Assembly: GCA_964017185.1 (NCBI GenBank)
Contig: OZ024870.1
Coordinates: 32,449,621-32,513,620, forward strand
Reading direction: 5' to 3'
Length of the DNA: 64,000 nucleotides
Source of the DNA: Rugalucina vietnamica
Taxonomy: Eukaryota > Mollusca > Bivalvia > Lucinida > Lucinidae
Positions 31,919 through 44,994 of this stretch are shown one piece after another. Numbering within the stretch: the first letter of the stretch is position 1; the number at the start of each line of letters is the position of its first letter. The translations under genes and the position numbers were made by a program. The notes below the pieces were generated by a model, which worked only from the letters and a program-made list of their open reading frames with translations, was not told the DNA's origin and did no database searches.

Positions 31919-32604
31919 ATTAATATTGAATTTTGAAATGATGTGTAACCGTATCTTCAATGGCAAAAAAGATAAATGTATTACATAGGTGTAAATTATG
32001 TAAAGTGTATGTTGAGATATCTGATGATTTTCACAAGTGATTGATGTCAGCCGATATTTTAACTGTAAATTTCTGATAACTACTGACGTTTCCATTCACT
32101 TGACGTCATTAAAAAGTGGTTCACGTCAGAAATTCTAACGCCTTTAACTCAGTTATTTAAAAAATAACATAAAGTATTGGTGTTTAATTTCTTAAATTTT
32201 TATTTAGAACGTAAGGAAGAGTGTACCAAAAATATTTGTGTTTTCAATATATTTTTTTTTCATTTTCACCGCCTGCCTCTTCAATGGGAAAATTTACAAA
32301 ATCAACACACTAGATTAAATATATTTGGTATTCAATTCAAAAAAGTAGAATATCCTCTAAGTATATACCCATACCCATACATACATGTACACGCCAATCT
32401 TGAAAAGTCAGTCGCACATTAACATACAAGACAAACGCGACCCTGGCGTATGAAAAAATCTCAACACGCTGAATAAGAAAATTTGCTTCTTAAACTTTAA
32501 TTACCTATAGTATAGGACTTACGGCTTATCAATTACTAGAATCTAGTAAAACCACAACATGGAAGTATGGAGAAACTTCCGACCACTTTTGCAGCCTCTT
32601 GGCG

Positions 32605-32880
32605 TGATTTGTATGTTTGAATTGATGCTTTACGTTCCAGTCAACAGCTAAGGTCATGTTGGGATGTTGCCTCCATTTTACAGGACTTTTACCCAAAATG
32701 AGGATGTCATCACATCCAACAAGTGCTTGAAATATAACTATCCAACTAAGACCCAAAAGGCTTATACGTATGGATGGTTTGACTTGAAATGTTTCCTCGG
32801 CAGGCTCAGACAAGCGCGATTAACCAGTAATCAGACGGTCAGTCAGCAGTGTATTTAGCTTTAAATGGAGGCACAAGTAG
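32605..32880 (-). mobile_element. SINE S2, copy 2
   Basis: On the minus strand it reads GTAAAATGGAGGCAACATCC then CAACATGACCTTAGCTGTTG and ACTGGAACGTAAAGCATC, the same order as in the other S2 copies. Flanks 31920-32600 and 32890-34500 contain no recognised elements or splice-bounded frames. Confidence 0.62.
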
Positions 32881-35030
32881 CCTATATCTATTTCTTTAGG
32901 CCCCAATGGGAGGGGGCCCCACAGTCTCTATGGTGTAATTAGCAGTCACAAATGATTAGCGTGTGTCTAAGGTGTGTACAGGTCGTATAATAATCTCAGC
33001 ATGCTGAAAATTTTGGATTGCATGTACTTTTATACAGTTATGTTAAGCACACAATACAGTATAGGCGCGTATCAAACGTTTAATGTAACGCGTGTTGAAC
33101 TTATTCGTATAAGACACATACCCGAGACACGTCGAGCTTTAAGCATGCTGCATGCTTAAAATACTTTAACGTACACCAAGCGTACAGAACGCACATGTAC
33201 GAGGTTTGTGGACACCTTGGCTAGCAGGAAAAGTAAAGTGCTGTTGTTTAAGTTTATTTGTTTTTGTATAAATATAAGCAGCAATATCTTATGAGCATAT
33301 TTGAGGAATTTCTTTCAGTTTGAAGTATCAACACGTTAAATATGACATATTTTCTACTTAAGCGTACGTAGGGCCACACGGGACAGGTGCCAAAACGTCA
33401 ACAAAATGTGACGATTTTCATATTGTGTTTTTCCCTGTCAAACGGCACTTAAATATGTTATAACATTAAAATATTTCGTCCTAAAACCATATAACACTGA
33501 CTTCAGTTTCAGAAAGATTCCGACTTGGCGGCAGTGTAGTTTGATTTATGTGAAAAAAAAAAATCAGAAGCAGACCGAAAAATCTGTTTGAAATAATGGC
33601 GTAATTTGACGTCGGAGAACAGCCGACGCCGATTGTATGTTTCGTTAAGGAAATCACCCACAGATACGATGAAAATGTTACAAACAACAGAAACGTCTTC
33701 GGTCTGTCAGTTACTATTTAGTTCACAGTAGTTGTGGCACAGTCGATTTTCAGCTGCTCAGAAGTCCACCTATGAGGATAAACGAAATATCACCTGTCTG
33801 GCATGCTCGCCGCAAGAAATTGTTACACATGTTCAACAGATGGACGAACAATTTTGCGGGAATTGGTACGGCGTATCTGCATTTGACAGCTGGATACAAA
33901 GACATAAAAATGTTGATAGCCAAGGATCTTTTGTGAATATAAAACACCCTGAAACAAATGTATAACGCGCTGGCGGCTTAAAATGTCAAGTAACGTCATA
34001 TAGAGACGTTGACCTTTGCCCCGCACTCGGGTCGGCGGAAGTGCAGGGAAAAGGCTGTAGATGACGTGTTTTTGTCTGATTTCAATAAAATTTCTTGTAT
34101 ATTTGCTTATAAAATACTTTTGCAAAAGCAGATATATTCATTTTTTCTGTTGAAAATATAAATGGTGTACACGAACTTTTCTGACAAAGCACGTATGTAT
34201 TAAACGCATTTGTTACGTGTCTCCGACGTGCTTCTGATGTTTGTTGAATCAAGGTAACTCTATGTCTATGGAAATACATTGGTTGAATTTGCGGCATATT
34301 TTCCCACACGCTCGGTGCGCGGTTTGTCTTATACGTTATTGACTGCGATAGAAAATTGAGGCTATTGATATGACACTTGTGTCATATCTTTTCTTGTTAC
34401 TGTTACATCCTGCAAAATAAATAGTATAGGCTATTTTTATACATGTAGTTGCTAGTTTCTGTCGCATTGGGAGTTAAATTTTTAAGATTTATCTTTAAGT
34501 ATATATTTTAATTTTATTATATACTGTCTGCATGTCGACATTAAATTCATGTGAAGATGCAAAAGACCACAGCAGGTCCTGAGTTGTGATTCGTGTGGGT
34601 GGTGGGGTGGTGGGTGGGGCGGGGGGAGGCTGGGTAAGCAACACCGTGGATGCGGGAATACGGGTGTGCTCACGAACCCGCTGGGTAGCCGTGTTGTGTC
34701 TTTGAACAAGCAAATAACGTTTGAAATGCTGACTGGGATGTGACGTAAACAAAAAATTAGTCGCCGTGATTATTGATTACTTTAATTTGACGCTAAATGT
34801 CATAATGTGAGCTTTAAGTCATTGATAATTAAATCATTGGCATCATTAAAAACAAATATTTCAGATGTTTGATGAACCCTTGGTTAAATTAGATTGTTTG
34901 GCTCATTATGCTGATATGCATTATCATCTTATTTTGTTTACCCGTTTGATCACAAACAACTTTAGTGGCCAATTCAAAATTAACGACGTTATAATTACAG
35001 CAATTGTTGTCATAACACCCATTTTAACAA

Positions 35031-35034
35031 ATAT

Positions 35035-35073
<39 letters not shown>

Positions 35074-35074
35074 T
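35031..35074. repeat. (TTTA)n microsatellite
   Basis: Eleven uninterrupted tetranucleotides. A shorter, imperfect array is at 55258-55293. Confidence 0.95.
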
Positions 35075-35539
35075 CCAGGCCCTGGATTGAATTTGTGATT
35101 GAATCACAAATTACAGATATGAAAAAATGAAAATAAGAAGAAAACAAAAACAGTTTGTGTATGATTGATGCAATACGTTGGCTGAGAATAAGTGCCGTCC
35201 CGCAGACCTCACTGCAAATTCCAGAATCATATGGGATAGATACAATGTAACGCCGACAACGAGCAAGTATATACAGAGGACAATGAAGATACAAACACTC
35301 CATTTTATTTCTAATTGTAAATTTCGTATTTATTACCTATTTTCAAATTTCAAAACAGCAAAGCAACGACTTGTTATTTTTTATTCAGGTGCTATATTTT
35401 GTTCAATGTTTCATGGCTAGCCTTGATAAATTAACCCACATGTGGAATATCATTTAAATATTGAATAAAAGATATTTCTTTAATAATATGGACTTTTTAT
35501 TCCTTCCTTTTTAAGAAAACGTTTGCATTATCACTGAAA

Positions 35540-36600
35540 AATACATTTGCGCGAACAGTCCCGTGGGTGAATCGTCCCCTTAATTTAAGAAAAAATAAGA
35601 ACAAAACATTTTTCTCAGAAAAATCAAAGATAAAAAATACATTTCCATTAAGTCCATAATTAGTTTAACATACACATTGCATTTACTTGATTAATTTTGA
35701 TAACCAAAACCTTGAAATCATTTTTTGAAAAATGCGCGAACCGTCCCGGGAGGAAACGTCTGTAGGGGACCGGAATGTCCGCGGACCGAAATGTCCGCAA
35801 AAAAATTAAGTTGTTGTAAATATGTATAAAACATAAATACTCATTAAATAAGTCTATTAAATGCAAAAATTCAGGGAAATAATTTTCAAAAAAATGAAAA
35901 AAGAACTTAGAAAAAAAAAATTGCGGACATTCCGGGACGCCCCAAAGGGACAGAAATGTCCGCAGACCCGAAATGTCCGTAAATGATTTTTCTAATACCC
36001 ATCAATTATGCTTTATTAATGCGATAAAACAAGTAAATTATAAAAATAATGATCATATGACCCACAAACCACGAATGTCTGTTTATAATAAAACATGTTT
36101 GACCGTTTGGTCACAATTTCTTTATATGTTTACACAGTTGTAATTCTATCGTTCAAATTATTGCATTTCAGCGGTAAATTTTAACTCTTAAGTGAGTTTA
36201 CATGACATTATTTATAGTAATTAACAGTTTTAATAGTTATTTCAATAAAAAATCTTGCGGACATACCAGACCATTTAGACCGTCCCGCAATGTCCGAACA
36301 TTTAAATTTATAATAACTGATAGGAACGGTTAATGATTAAAAAACATGTCATATTATTGCGAAAGTTGAAGCAACTAATCATAAACTTATTGTAATTATG
36401 GTCCACAATCCCTATTATACAACAGATTCGATCACTTTATTCCCACTGATGATTACTATTATTAATAACAAATACATTATCTTTAAGATATGCTTTGCTT
36501 GTGTTTCAACGGACAGTAAGAAAACAGCCACCAATCACGAGTCGATACGTCAAAGTCATTGTCAACAGTACGTCTTAAGGCAAAGATGAAAACAAAATAG
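35540..36600. mobile_element. Family H repeat, copy H1
   Basis: The left edge contains GCGCGAACAGTCCCGTGGG and GCGCGAACCGTCCCGGGAGG; next come GGGGACCGGAATGTCCGCGG and multiple ATGTCCGCA words at 35775-35990 and 36255-36300. The interior (ATCATAAACTTATTGTAATT, GATCACTTTATTCCCACTGA, ATTATCTTTAAGATATGCTTTGC) is repeated inverted at 57730-57920. No coding frames of note. Confidence 0.75.
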
Positions 36601-36812
36601 ATGTGGTGATTTAATGGGCTATTTTCGGGTTTCGCAAGCTATAGGAAACTGGATATTAGAGATATAGGAGCCCCGACACATGAACAGTACATTGTGCATA
36701 TATATTCTAGATATGATTGGAGTAAGGGCTTACCAACAAGGCGGAAAAAAGAATCAAACGGACACATATTTTCATATACATTATAAGCTCTACAATCTTA
36801 TTTATTCACAAA

Positions 36813-37023
36813 GTAGGGAGCGCAGTGGCGTAGTGTAAGAGCATCGGACTCCTAATCGAGAGGTCCTGGGTTCGATCCCCATTGGCGGCACTGTGTTGTG
36901 TCTTTGAGCAAGACACATTAACTCCCTATAGTACTGGTTAAACCCAGGAAGCGTTGGCTCTGTCCCTGACTGAAATAAAATATTGACATGCACGTTAAGC
37001 CTCAACACAAACAAATTAACAAA
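36813..37023 (+). mobile_element. tRNA-derived SINE S1, copy 2
   Basis: The head GGGAGCGCAGTGGCGTAGTG (A box) and GGGTTCGATCCCC (B box) form a tRNA-like arm set with CTCCTAA in the anticodon loop. The body has TGTCTTTGAGCAAGACACAT, and the tail TTGACATGCACGTTAAGCC. TATTCACAA repeats flank it (36803-36811 and 37024-37032), consistent with target duplication. Confidence 0.82.
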
Positions 37024-37699
37024 TATTCACAATGTCTGTTTTCGCAGTTGCACTTTTAGTTACTGGTTTTGATAGTGATGAGTTACCTTACTATCAATAT
37101 AACATTGGTACAATAGTTCTCATAAAATTGAAATAACCATGGTGCAGACATGTACAACCCGACTTTGATGTATTAGTGTAATACGACACTACGGCAAACT
37201 AATACAGACCCTGTCATGTTTCGACATTATAATCATATGTAGGTTCTCATTTTCCAATAACTGATTATGCTTTGAGTATATACATTGTATGTACAAGGCA
37301 TATGCAAACTGTGGTACAAAAAGAACTGCCAATCCTCTTTACAGAGCATTAAAAGTGAAAAGCAAAACACTAGTGGGTACAGACAGAAATAAGAAATGAT
37401 TAGTACACCATCATCTACAAAGTATTTCGAATGGAAGAATAATTGCTTTATTTGTGCAATTACAGACCTGGGTTAATCTTAATCGTTAATCATGATTACT
37501 TTTATTCGATTGAAATATTTTTCAATACAAATTATTTTGTAATCGTAGATTTTTACGATTAAAATTAATATTTTACTTATTTGAATACTTTTCAAAAATG
37601 CCTGTAATCGTGATTAATTTCACGATTAAGTTTAGATTTAATTTGAAAATATGCTGAACATTCTTTACCTCAGACAGCAAGAAAGCGAAGAAATTTATA

Positions 37700-37701
37700 T
37701 C

Positions 37702-37768
<67 letters not shown>
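37700..37768. repeat. (TAT)n microsatellite
   Basis: About 23 trinucleotides. It is preceded at 37470-37630 by several weak inverted AATCGTGATTA-type words of unknown origin. Confidence 0.95.
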
Positions 37769-38393
37769 GAAATAAAGAGATACACAATATTTAAAACAAA
37801 TAAACAGCATTTATTGAAGCAATAAATTTGCCATTAATTGCCAATTATGGACAGATTTAATGACAAAGGCACATTTTGAAAGCAAACTGGTAAACAAATC
37901 ACTGTTGTTTTATCTTTTCTAGTCCTATTTGCTTTTCACCAAAGTTCTCCCCTCAGACATTTTCCATATCATTTCAGGATTCTTCTTAGAAAACTCATTT
38001 TTGCTTACATTACTTACATAGTGATCTCACCATGCTTATAAATTTTTTTTTAATTTTAATTTTTTTTAAACTGCAAATAATTAAAGCTATACATATGTTA
38101 CCAGGTTGTAACACCTTTACAGTTTAAGTACTCAATAGGTGTCATTTGATTTGTGTTTTGAGTATTTAAGTTGTGTTGTTAAAACACTCTATAGAAGTGA
38201 CAATAAACAAAGGATTAAAGCAGCCATCAACTGTGAGAGTCATATTGAAAAATTTGATATTTGTTACTGCAATATCTTGAAACTTCTTTTTTAAAATTTT
38301 TGTCTGAATTTGACAAACTTTCACCAAATTATAGGACACGAGGAAATGCAAAATAATGTTTATAATTTACTTTAAATAAACAAAGAGGCCTTC

Positions 38394-38805
38394 CGAATGG
38401 TGACTTAGATTCACCACGAGGACCGAAGAACTAACTAAATATTATAAACCACTGCAAAAGCTGAGGTTGAGGTTATGGCCTGATAAAACCGGTTTAAGCC
38501 CGCCAGTAATTTTGTGTTACTATTCGTTCCAAGGCAATACCTCTGTGGTGGTTCTTTTTGATTTATGTCTTGGTGTTTAAAATTTGTGTGCTGTTGGTGC
38601 CTTATGTATGTTTTCATATTTTTCGTTAAGTTTAGGTAACTGAGTGGCCACCTATTGGGCAAATAGCTTCTCACTCGGCTTACGATATGTTTTCATTGTA
38701 TAACCTACCTCATTGTTAATTAAGTTTTTTCCCACCTCGATATTTGGAGTGGGAATCTTTTTCTGATTGCGCCTTTTCCTGGTCTTTGCCTACTTGTACC
38801 TTTTG
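38394..38805 (-). mobile_element. Family I repeat, copy I1
   Basis: About 85-90% similar by eye to 59862-60274 in the opposite orientation. On the minus strand it reads KVQVGKDQEKAQSEKDSHSK in one frame near its start, and later CCACTCAGTTACCTAAACTT and ACTGGCGGGCTTAAACCGGT. No terminal repeats recognised. Confidence 0.65.
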
Positions 38806-39014
38806 AGTTGCTGCTGAAGCAATATGCATTGCTGTAAAAAGAGTCATTTGCTTAATTTTGCATTCAATTTTGGACACAAAGGATGATTTGTTTCATGCAG
38901 ATACAGATTCATAGCTAAAAGTTGAGCATGAAAAGGTAAATGTAGGCAATTATTGACAGTTGCAATGACAGAAAGCTCAATAATGAATGAAAATCAAGTC
39001 GTAGTGTTTACACT

Positions 39015-40600
39015 AACAACCAGAGGACCAATGGTCCTGTAAACGCTCACCTGAGACCTGAGATATATACATGTACCAATAAACTTGTTAGACTAGAATG
39101 GTACAATGCATGTATATAACCCTAGGGCAGGGTCAGAATAACTCTTGGAGTCAATGTCTTTTTGAAATCATAAAAATTCAGTCCATTTGCCAATAAACTG
39201 CAAGTTTTGTCCTTCAAATGACATTTTAACAATTTTTTCCATTCAAATGCATGGTCGATCTAAGTTGACCTTGCCGTGAAATAGGTCAAGGTCATCCCAG
39301 TGTCATGATTTATACAAATTTTGTAGACCTCCTTTCCTTAATGCTTCATGCCAAGTTTCAAAATCATAGGCCTTCTGGTTCTGAAGAAGAAGATTTTTAA
39401 AAATTTTTGCTATTTATAGCCATGGCGGCCATCTTGGTCATGTGACCTTGACCATTTATATAAACTTTCATTTCCTCTTCATAAGGATGCTCCACATAAA
39501 GTTTGGCTTTGATTGGCTAAGCAGTTTCTGAGAAAAAGCTGTTTGAATATTATGGTCATCTACATGTATATAGCTCCTGGGCAATGACAGACAACCCCTG
39601 GGCCTTAAATATTTTCATAAGCATAAATCTTCTGTCCATTTGCTCATTCCTAGCAAGTTTTCTGCCATTACATGACATTTTCCTATTTTTTCCCATTCAA
39701 ATGCATGGGCGACCTAAGTTGGCCTTGCCGTAAAATAAGTCAAGGTCATCCCAGGGTCATGATTTATATCAACTTTGTAGAGCTACATTCCCAGATGCTT
39801 CATACCAAGTTTCAAAATCATAGGCCTTCTGGTTCTGAAGAAGAAGATTTTTAAACGTTTTTGCTATTTATAGCCATGGCGGCCATCTTGGTCATGTGAC
39901 CTTGACCATTTATACAAACTTTCATTCCCCCTTCCTAAGAATGCTCCACAAAATGTTTGGCTTTGATTGGCCTAGCGGTTTCAGAGAAGAAGATGTTTCA
40001 ATATTATGGTCATATACATGTATATAGCCCCGGGGCAGGGGCAGACAACCCCCTGGGCCCAAAATATTTTCTTAAACATAAATCTTCTGTCCATTTGCTC
40101 ATTTCTAGCAAGTTTTCTGCCATTTAATTACATTTTCCTATTTTTTCCCATTCCAATGCATGGGAGACCTAAGTTGACCTTGCCGTAAAATAGGTCAAGG
40201 TCATCCCAGGGTCATGATTTATACAAACTTTGTAGAGCTCTATTCCCAGATGCTTCACACCAAGTTTCAAAATCATAGGCCTTCTGGTTCTGAAGAAGAA
40301 GATTTTTAAAAGTTTTCGCTATTTATAGCCATGGCGACCATCTTGGTCATGTGACCTTGACCATTTATATAAACTTTCATTCTCCCTTCCATGCTCCACA
40401 TGAAGTTTGGCTTTGATTGGCCTAGCGGTTTCAGAGAAGAAGATGTTTGAATATTATGGTTATATACATGTATATAGCCCCGGGGCAGGGGAGCAGACAA
40501 CCCCCCAGGGGCTAAAATTTTCCATTAACATTAATCTTCTGTCCATTTGCCTATTCCCAACAATACTTTACTCTCGTTATAACACAAATTGAATATAGCT
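39015..40600. repeat. Tandem array, ~452 bp unit, about 3.2 copies
   Basis: Unit starts marked by GCCCCGGGGCAGGGGCAGAC or variants fall at 39120, 39573, 40026 and 40477, giving periods near 452. Each unit contains CATGGCGGCCATCTTGGTCA, GTGACCTTGACCATTTATA and AAGAAGATTTTTAAA. The array is introduced by GGTCCTGTAAACGCTCACCTGAG, related to the ends of the element at 14866-16816, so it is probably the core of such an element. Confidence 0.78.
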
Positions 40601-40794
40601 AACACAGAGATTTGAACCCTAACAATAGTGTTATAAAAAGGTTATGGTGTCTGAATAATTTGGTTTTAACAAGGAAAAACACACATGAAGATAACATTAA
40701 GAAAACGTTCTAAGTGTTTTACAACTTGATTTTAGCTTTTTATTACTTAATGAAAGTCAAGGGACATATTTGGCTCATTTTTTCAAAATTCTAT

Positions 40795-40920
40795 ATTTTG
40801 ACGGCCTTCTTGGGTGCCATCTTCAATACTGGAGCTATTCTGTGCTTTGCTGAGGTGGCAAACACTGGATTTTATTCTACAAACTAAGACTGAGACAAAC
40901 ACTATGGTATATAGAATAAA
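40795..40920. repeat. Dispersed repeat, first copy (partner 41565-41690)
   Basis: Shares GCCATCTTCAATACTGGAGC, AGGTGGCAAACACTGGATTT and TATGGTATATAGAA with 41565-41690, in the same orientation, with scattered substitutions. Confidence 0.6.
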
Positions 40921-41322
40921 AAACAATTAAGATTGAAAAGCATATTTTATATAAGAAAATATGTACCTTTTGGCGTTTTTTCCGTGTTGGGTTGGATGTC
41001 TAAAACCTGTTTTTAAGCATGAAGCTGATACATAGAAACAATTTCTGTTTCTCTAAAATCTTCACAGATATTATATTTGATAGGAAAGAAGTAAACAAGC
41101 ACTCGTAACTATCTGATCATAAATAATGAGCCATTAAACAAACATTCCTAGGTGAAAAACCTTGGGCACGTGCATTTGTGAATTTAAACATGATTTTTAC
41201 AACTGTTTTACCTAAATTGTCAGGTTGTTTTACTTGAACTATACAAATATATCATTCTGACATGAAATGGGGCATTAAAATACCATAACAATGCAAACAC
41301 ATGAAAACTATGATGCATTTTT

Positions 41323-41525
41323 GTTTGTTTGTGTTGAGGCTTAACGTCCCAGTCAACAATTTTTCAGTCATGTCGGGACGGAGCCAACGCTTCCTGGGTT
41401 TAACCAGTACTGTAGGGAGTAGATGTGCCTTGCTCAAGGACACAACACGGTGACGCTTGTGGGGTTCGAACCCAGGACTTCAAGATTCGGAGTCCGACGC
41501 TCTACCACTACGCCACCGCGCTCCC
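41323..41525 (-). mobile_element. tRNA-derived SINE S1, copy 3, with 14 bp target duplication
   Basis: Full-length on the minus strand: head GGGAGCGCGGTGGCGTAGTG, box B GGGTTCGAACCCC, body GTGTCCTTGAGCAAGGCACA, tail GACGTTAAGCCTCAACACAA. Flanked by TATGATGCATTTTT at 41309-41322 and 41526-41539, a clean target-site duplication that proves retrotransposition. Confidence 0.9.
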
Positions 41526-42245
41526 TATGATGCATTTTTTGGAGTAGGGGTTGGTTTTTGGGAAACGGCAGCCATCTTGGACGCCATCTTGAATACTGGA
41601 GTTATGCAAGGTTTGCCAAGGTGGCAAACGCTGGATTTCAAAACTACAGACCAAGACGAACATTTTGGTATATAGAAACAAATGTGGTACTCCGTAGACC
41701 ACCTACTCCTATTTCTAAGCTACTTTTTGAACCATATTTGCTCCAGTATTGTCGGAACAATTATTTGCAGTTTTTCTCGAGGCGCGTGAATTTGGTCTTT
41801 ATTCCTTACAACAGCCACATGCCCTCAGGTAAATGTTTGCTTATTTCATTGTTTCATATACCTGGCACGCTGTGTTAAAAATGAAAGATGGCGCACCACC
41901 ATGGCGGAACTTTTGACCGCGGTTAAAATTTCTGGAAATAACAATGAAAAAACTACCCAGTATTATCCAAGCTGTCTTAATTCACAACATCAACACGTTG
42001 GAAAGTGATAGCGAGCATCGGTACCAGTGGAAACATTCCCGGAATCTGGAAAATGTCTCATTATTAATAAAACGCGAATTTCGCGCAAGAAGGTGATCGG
42101 CCACCATTTCCTGTGAGACGGAAGCCAGGAAATAGGAAACACTTAAGCTGAGACGCCAAAGAGCCAGAAAACAACGCTTTCGAGGAAAGAAGCCAGATGA
42201 GAAGCTGGCTCACATAAAAGCCCTTCCTAAGAAGTGAACACAACC

Positions 42246-42620
42246 GTTCTTCAAGAACAGGAACCTACTACCGTTCTTCAAGAACAGGAACCTACTGCCG
42301 TTCTTCAAGAATAGGAACGTACTGCCGTTCTTCAAGAACAGGAACCTACTGCCGTTCTTCAAGAACAGGAACCTACTGCCGCTCTTCAAGAACAGGAACG
42401 TACTGCTGTTCTTCAAGAACAGGAACCTACTGCCGTTCTTCAAGAACAGGAACCTACTGCCGTTCTTCAAGAACAAGAACCTACTGCCGTTCTTCAAGAG
42501 CAGGAACCTACTACCGTTCTTCAAGAACAGGAACCTACTGCCGTTCTTTAAGAACAGGAACCTACTGCCGTTCTTTAAGAACAGGAACCTACTGCCGTTC
42601 TTCAAGAACAGAAACCTAGA
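42246..42620. repeat. 27 bp minisatellite, about 14 units
   Basis: Unit GTTCTTCAAGAACAGGAACC then TACTGCC, tandem with few substitutions. Because 27 is divisible by three, a frame stays open: on the minus strand it reads KNGSRFLFL repeated; the plus frame VLQEQEPTA is broken by TAG and TAA in two kinds of unit. Each unit also contains the palindrome TTCTTCAAGAA. Whether any of it is translated is unknown; the sequence just upstream (41890-42240) is GC-richer than its surroundings but shows no supported gene. Confidence 0.88.
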
Positions 42621-43433
42621 GCAGTTCTACCAGAGCCTACTTGTATAACTTCTATCAAGGACAGTTGTGACCTGGATCATACCTGTCAAATTCAGGATTT
42701 AACCTGTAGCAGTGATATGCGCTCTGAGAGCACTTAATTACTATAATATGCCCATGTAGGGTTTGAGGTTATTTTTGTTAGAAATGTATTATAGACGACC
42801 TACTATAACTCCATTGGTTGTTAGCATGTCTTGTTGATTAAACACGGATACAAAGTATTTAAGATACAAATTATACACTAATACAACGTAATCACCAACA
42901 ACAAACGACCCCTTCACAACTGACAGAGGAGAGCAACTGTTTTCATAGCCTGGTTCCCGTCGTCAAACCGGAAACCGTTCTTGACGCCTCCGAGAATGAT
43001 AATGAAGGAGTCGGGTACCAGACTACTGTTTTCATATTTAAAGTCCACGATTTCTACGAAAATGCTATGATAAATAGTTAAAAAGGAAGGTTTTGTAATA
43101 TTGTCAATATGGTTGGTTGTGCTTGTGAAAAAAATCAAAACCTAATTTGCATTGAGGAAGACATTAAATTGCTTGTGCAATGACACATCTGCAATCTTAG
43201 GTCGCATGATTAAAGGCAGTTATTTGCACTGCACCTATTTAGAGATCCATTCCCTTACAAAAAATTCTATCACGTTTACTCTGTTTTGACAGGGGATTTT
43301 TTGGTGATTTCATAGGCTTGACAGGGCTGATGTAATTAAATTTGAACAAAAAATTGTACTGGTTTGTTTCGAAACTTTGAGAACGATGACATGGTTATCG
43401 ATACCATGCAAAAAGAAATTTAACACATGAAAT

Positions 43434-43691
43434 GAGCCCCTGCAAAAGAAAAAAAAACAACAACAAATAATCTGCATATGCAAAAGGAAATGCGCAGATC
43501 AGCTTCGCAGCAACTGCGAAGCTGATCAGCGCCTTTGTTTTCGCAATAGGGATAGTGCTATTCCTCTTCTATTTAAATCAAAACTCTCTAACTTCTAGCT
43601 ATTTTCTGTGATTGTAGACTGTTTGTGTACAGGTCGGTTTGTATCGGATCTATTCTGAAACCACATTGTTGGTGTTTGTTATGACGTGGCT
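43434..43691 (-). mobile_element. MITE A, copy A19
   Basis: Termini GAGCCCCTGCAAAAG and GACGTGGCT, AAAT-like duplications. The stem is a third variety, CTTCGCAG..CTGCGAAG. A ~25 bp insertion sits in the body. Confidence 0.82.
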
Positions 43692-43889
43692 AAAATGATT
43701 GTAACTGACTCTGATTCTTTTCTTCCATCCATGCAATTACTATGATAATAAACGCAGTTTGAATGAAAAAGGTACAGGCAGTGAAGTAGTTAAACCCACC
43801 TGCCCATGCATTTTACATGGATTTTTATTGCATAAATTAAAAATTTCGTTAAAAAATACTTCAGTATCTATGCTCAAAACAATTAATTG

Positions 43890-44030
43890 AGGATATTGTG
43901 GTCGAGGCGGTTCTAACGAGTACCCAAAATCTATGTTTTACATTGTATATTAGGCAAAATAGTATATCTCTGTATACCCCAGTTTTTCTATATGAAATTG
44001 GGGTATATGGCGGTATAAATCGCAAGGCCA
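43890..44030. mobile_element. MITE E, fragment E3
   Basis: Right-hand part only: CGAGGCGGTTCTAACGAGTA, CCCAAAATCTATGTTT, TATACCCCAGTTTTTCTATA and GGGGTATATGGCGGTATA, in the same order as E1. The right end beyond 44030 has lost the CACGGACATG word. Confidence 0.65.
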
Positions 44031-44310
44031 AGTTATCTCGATGCTATCCAGACATAAGTGGGAATAGAGTACAGCACAAAACACGACAAGTGCGTGCACG
44101 TATGCTAGTACACGCACGAAAAACAATACCTCTATCGCTAACAAGGTAGAGGTCTGTCTTTCATCAACCAAATACAGAAGTAGACAAAATAAACAAAGAT
44201 AAATCACAACATAACCGTCACGGAACCGTCAGTAAAGGAGTAACTTGATTGCTTAACTCTCTAGTGCCCAAATATAGAATGCGCTGACAGCAAGCGTTCA
44301 TATTCCCAAC

Positions 44311-44362
44311 AGTCTGTCTGTCTGTCTGTCTGTCTGTCTGCCTGTCTGTCTGTTTGTCTGTC
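44311..44362. repeat. (CTGT)n microsatellite
   Basis: About 13 tetranucleotides with two substitutions. Confidence 0.95.
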
Positions 44363-44932
44363 GAATACCTGTTGAACTGTTGTTTTTGTACTAATAAAAA
44401 CATTTTGTATTACTTCAAATGGCAGCATTTGAAGTCAGCTTATACAATTCTTCCTGTTCTTAATGTTGAATTGTTTCTATTTTTGGCTGTTATAAGTATT
44501 ATGCGTACTTATGTGAAGACAATATCACGCAATCAATCTATTTATTGTTATATCGTATTCTTGTTCAAATGTCTTAAATATATATAAACACGCAACTTCA
44601 GAAACTTTATGTCTACCGCCTTTTGTTATTTTGAGGATGATACCAAACCCGTCAGCGAAATTGCACAACAGTATCTATTTTCCTTTGAAGTAATAATTGC
44701 TAACACTGACTAAGCTAAAAACAAAATAAAAATATCAATTCTAACTGAGAAGGGAATTTCCATTTGTCCTTCACCGACCCCCCTCACACACAGACACACA
44801 CACCCACCCAGCCAGCCCCCTTCCCACCCCCCCCCCCCCCACACACACTGTGCGGTATTGTTTCACTGGTAAACCTGGTAAACTATTCTGATTCCGATTC
44901 TGTTTCTGAGCCATTATGTCGAGTGATCATTT

Positions 44933-44992
<60 letters not shown>

Positions 44993-44994
44993 AA
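44933..44994. repeat. (GAAA)n microsatellite
   Basis: About 15 units. The sequence before it (44780-44850) is a C-rich, CACACA-containing tract with a run of thirteen or more C. Confidence 0.95.

Noticed and set aside
575-32095. Many 60-120 codon open frames overlapping MITE A copies on both strands (e.g. 3421-3762, 7157-7438, 31826-32095)
   Set aside because: They read through the inverted repeats and hairpin of the transposon; the same peptide strings (ENKGADQLRG..., PHCWFSHEA...) appear wherever the MITE does, with no start or splice conservation.
33732-33965. 77-codon open frame (MWHSRFSAAQKS...) preceded by a TTTTCAG-like acceptor
   Set aside because: No recognisable domain, overlapping frames on the other strand are equally open, and there is no donor or neighbouring exon to support it.
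34482-34752. Pro/Thr-rich minus-strand frames
   Set aside because: They arise from a G-rich stretch next to a worn SINE-like tail (GTGTCTTTGAACAAGC; GACTGGGATGTGACG).
42246-42620. Regular repeats suggesting a CRISPR-like array
   Set aside because: Units abut without spacers, the context is eukaryotic, and no cas-like genes are present; it is a minisatellite.
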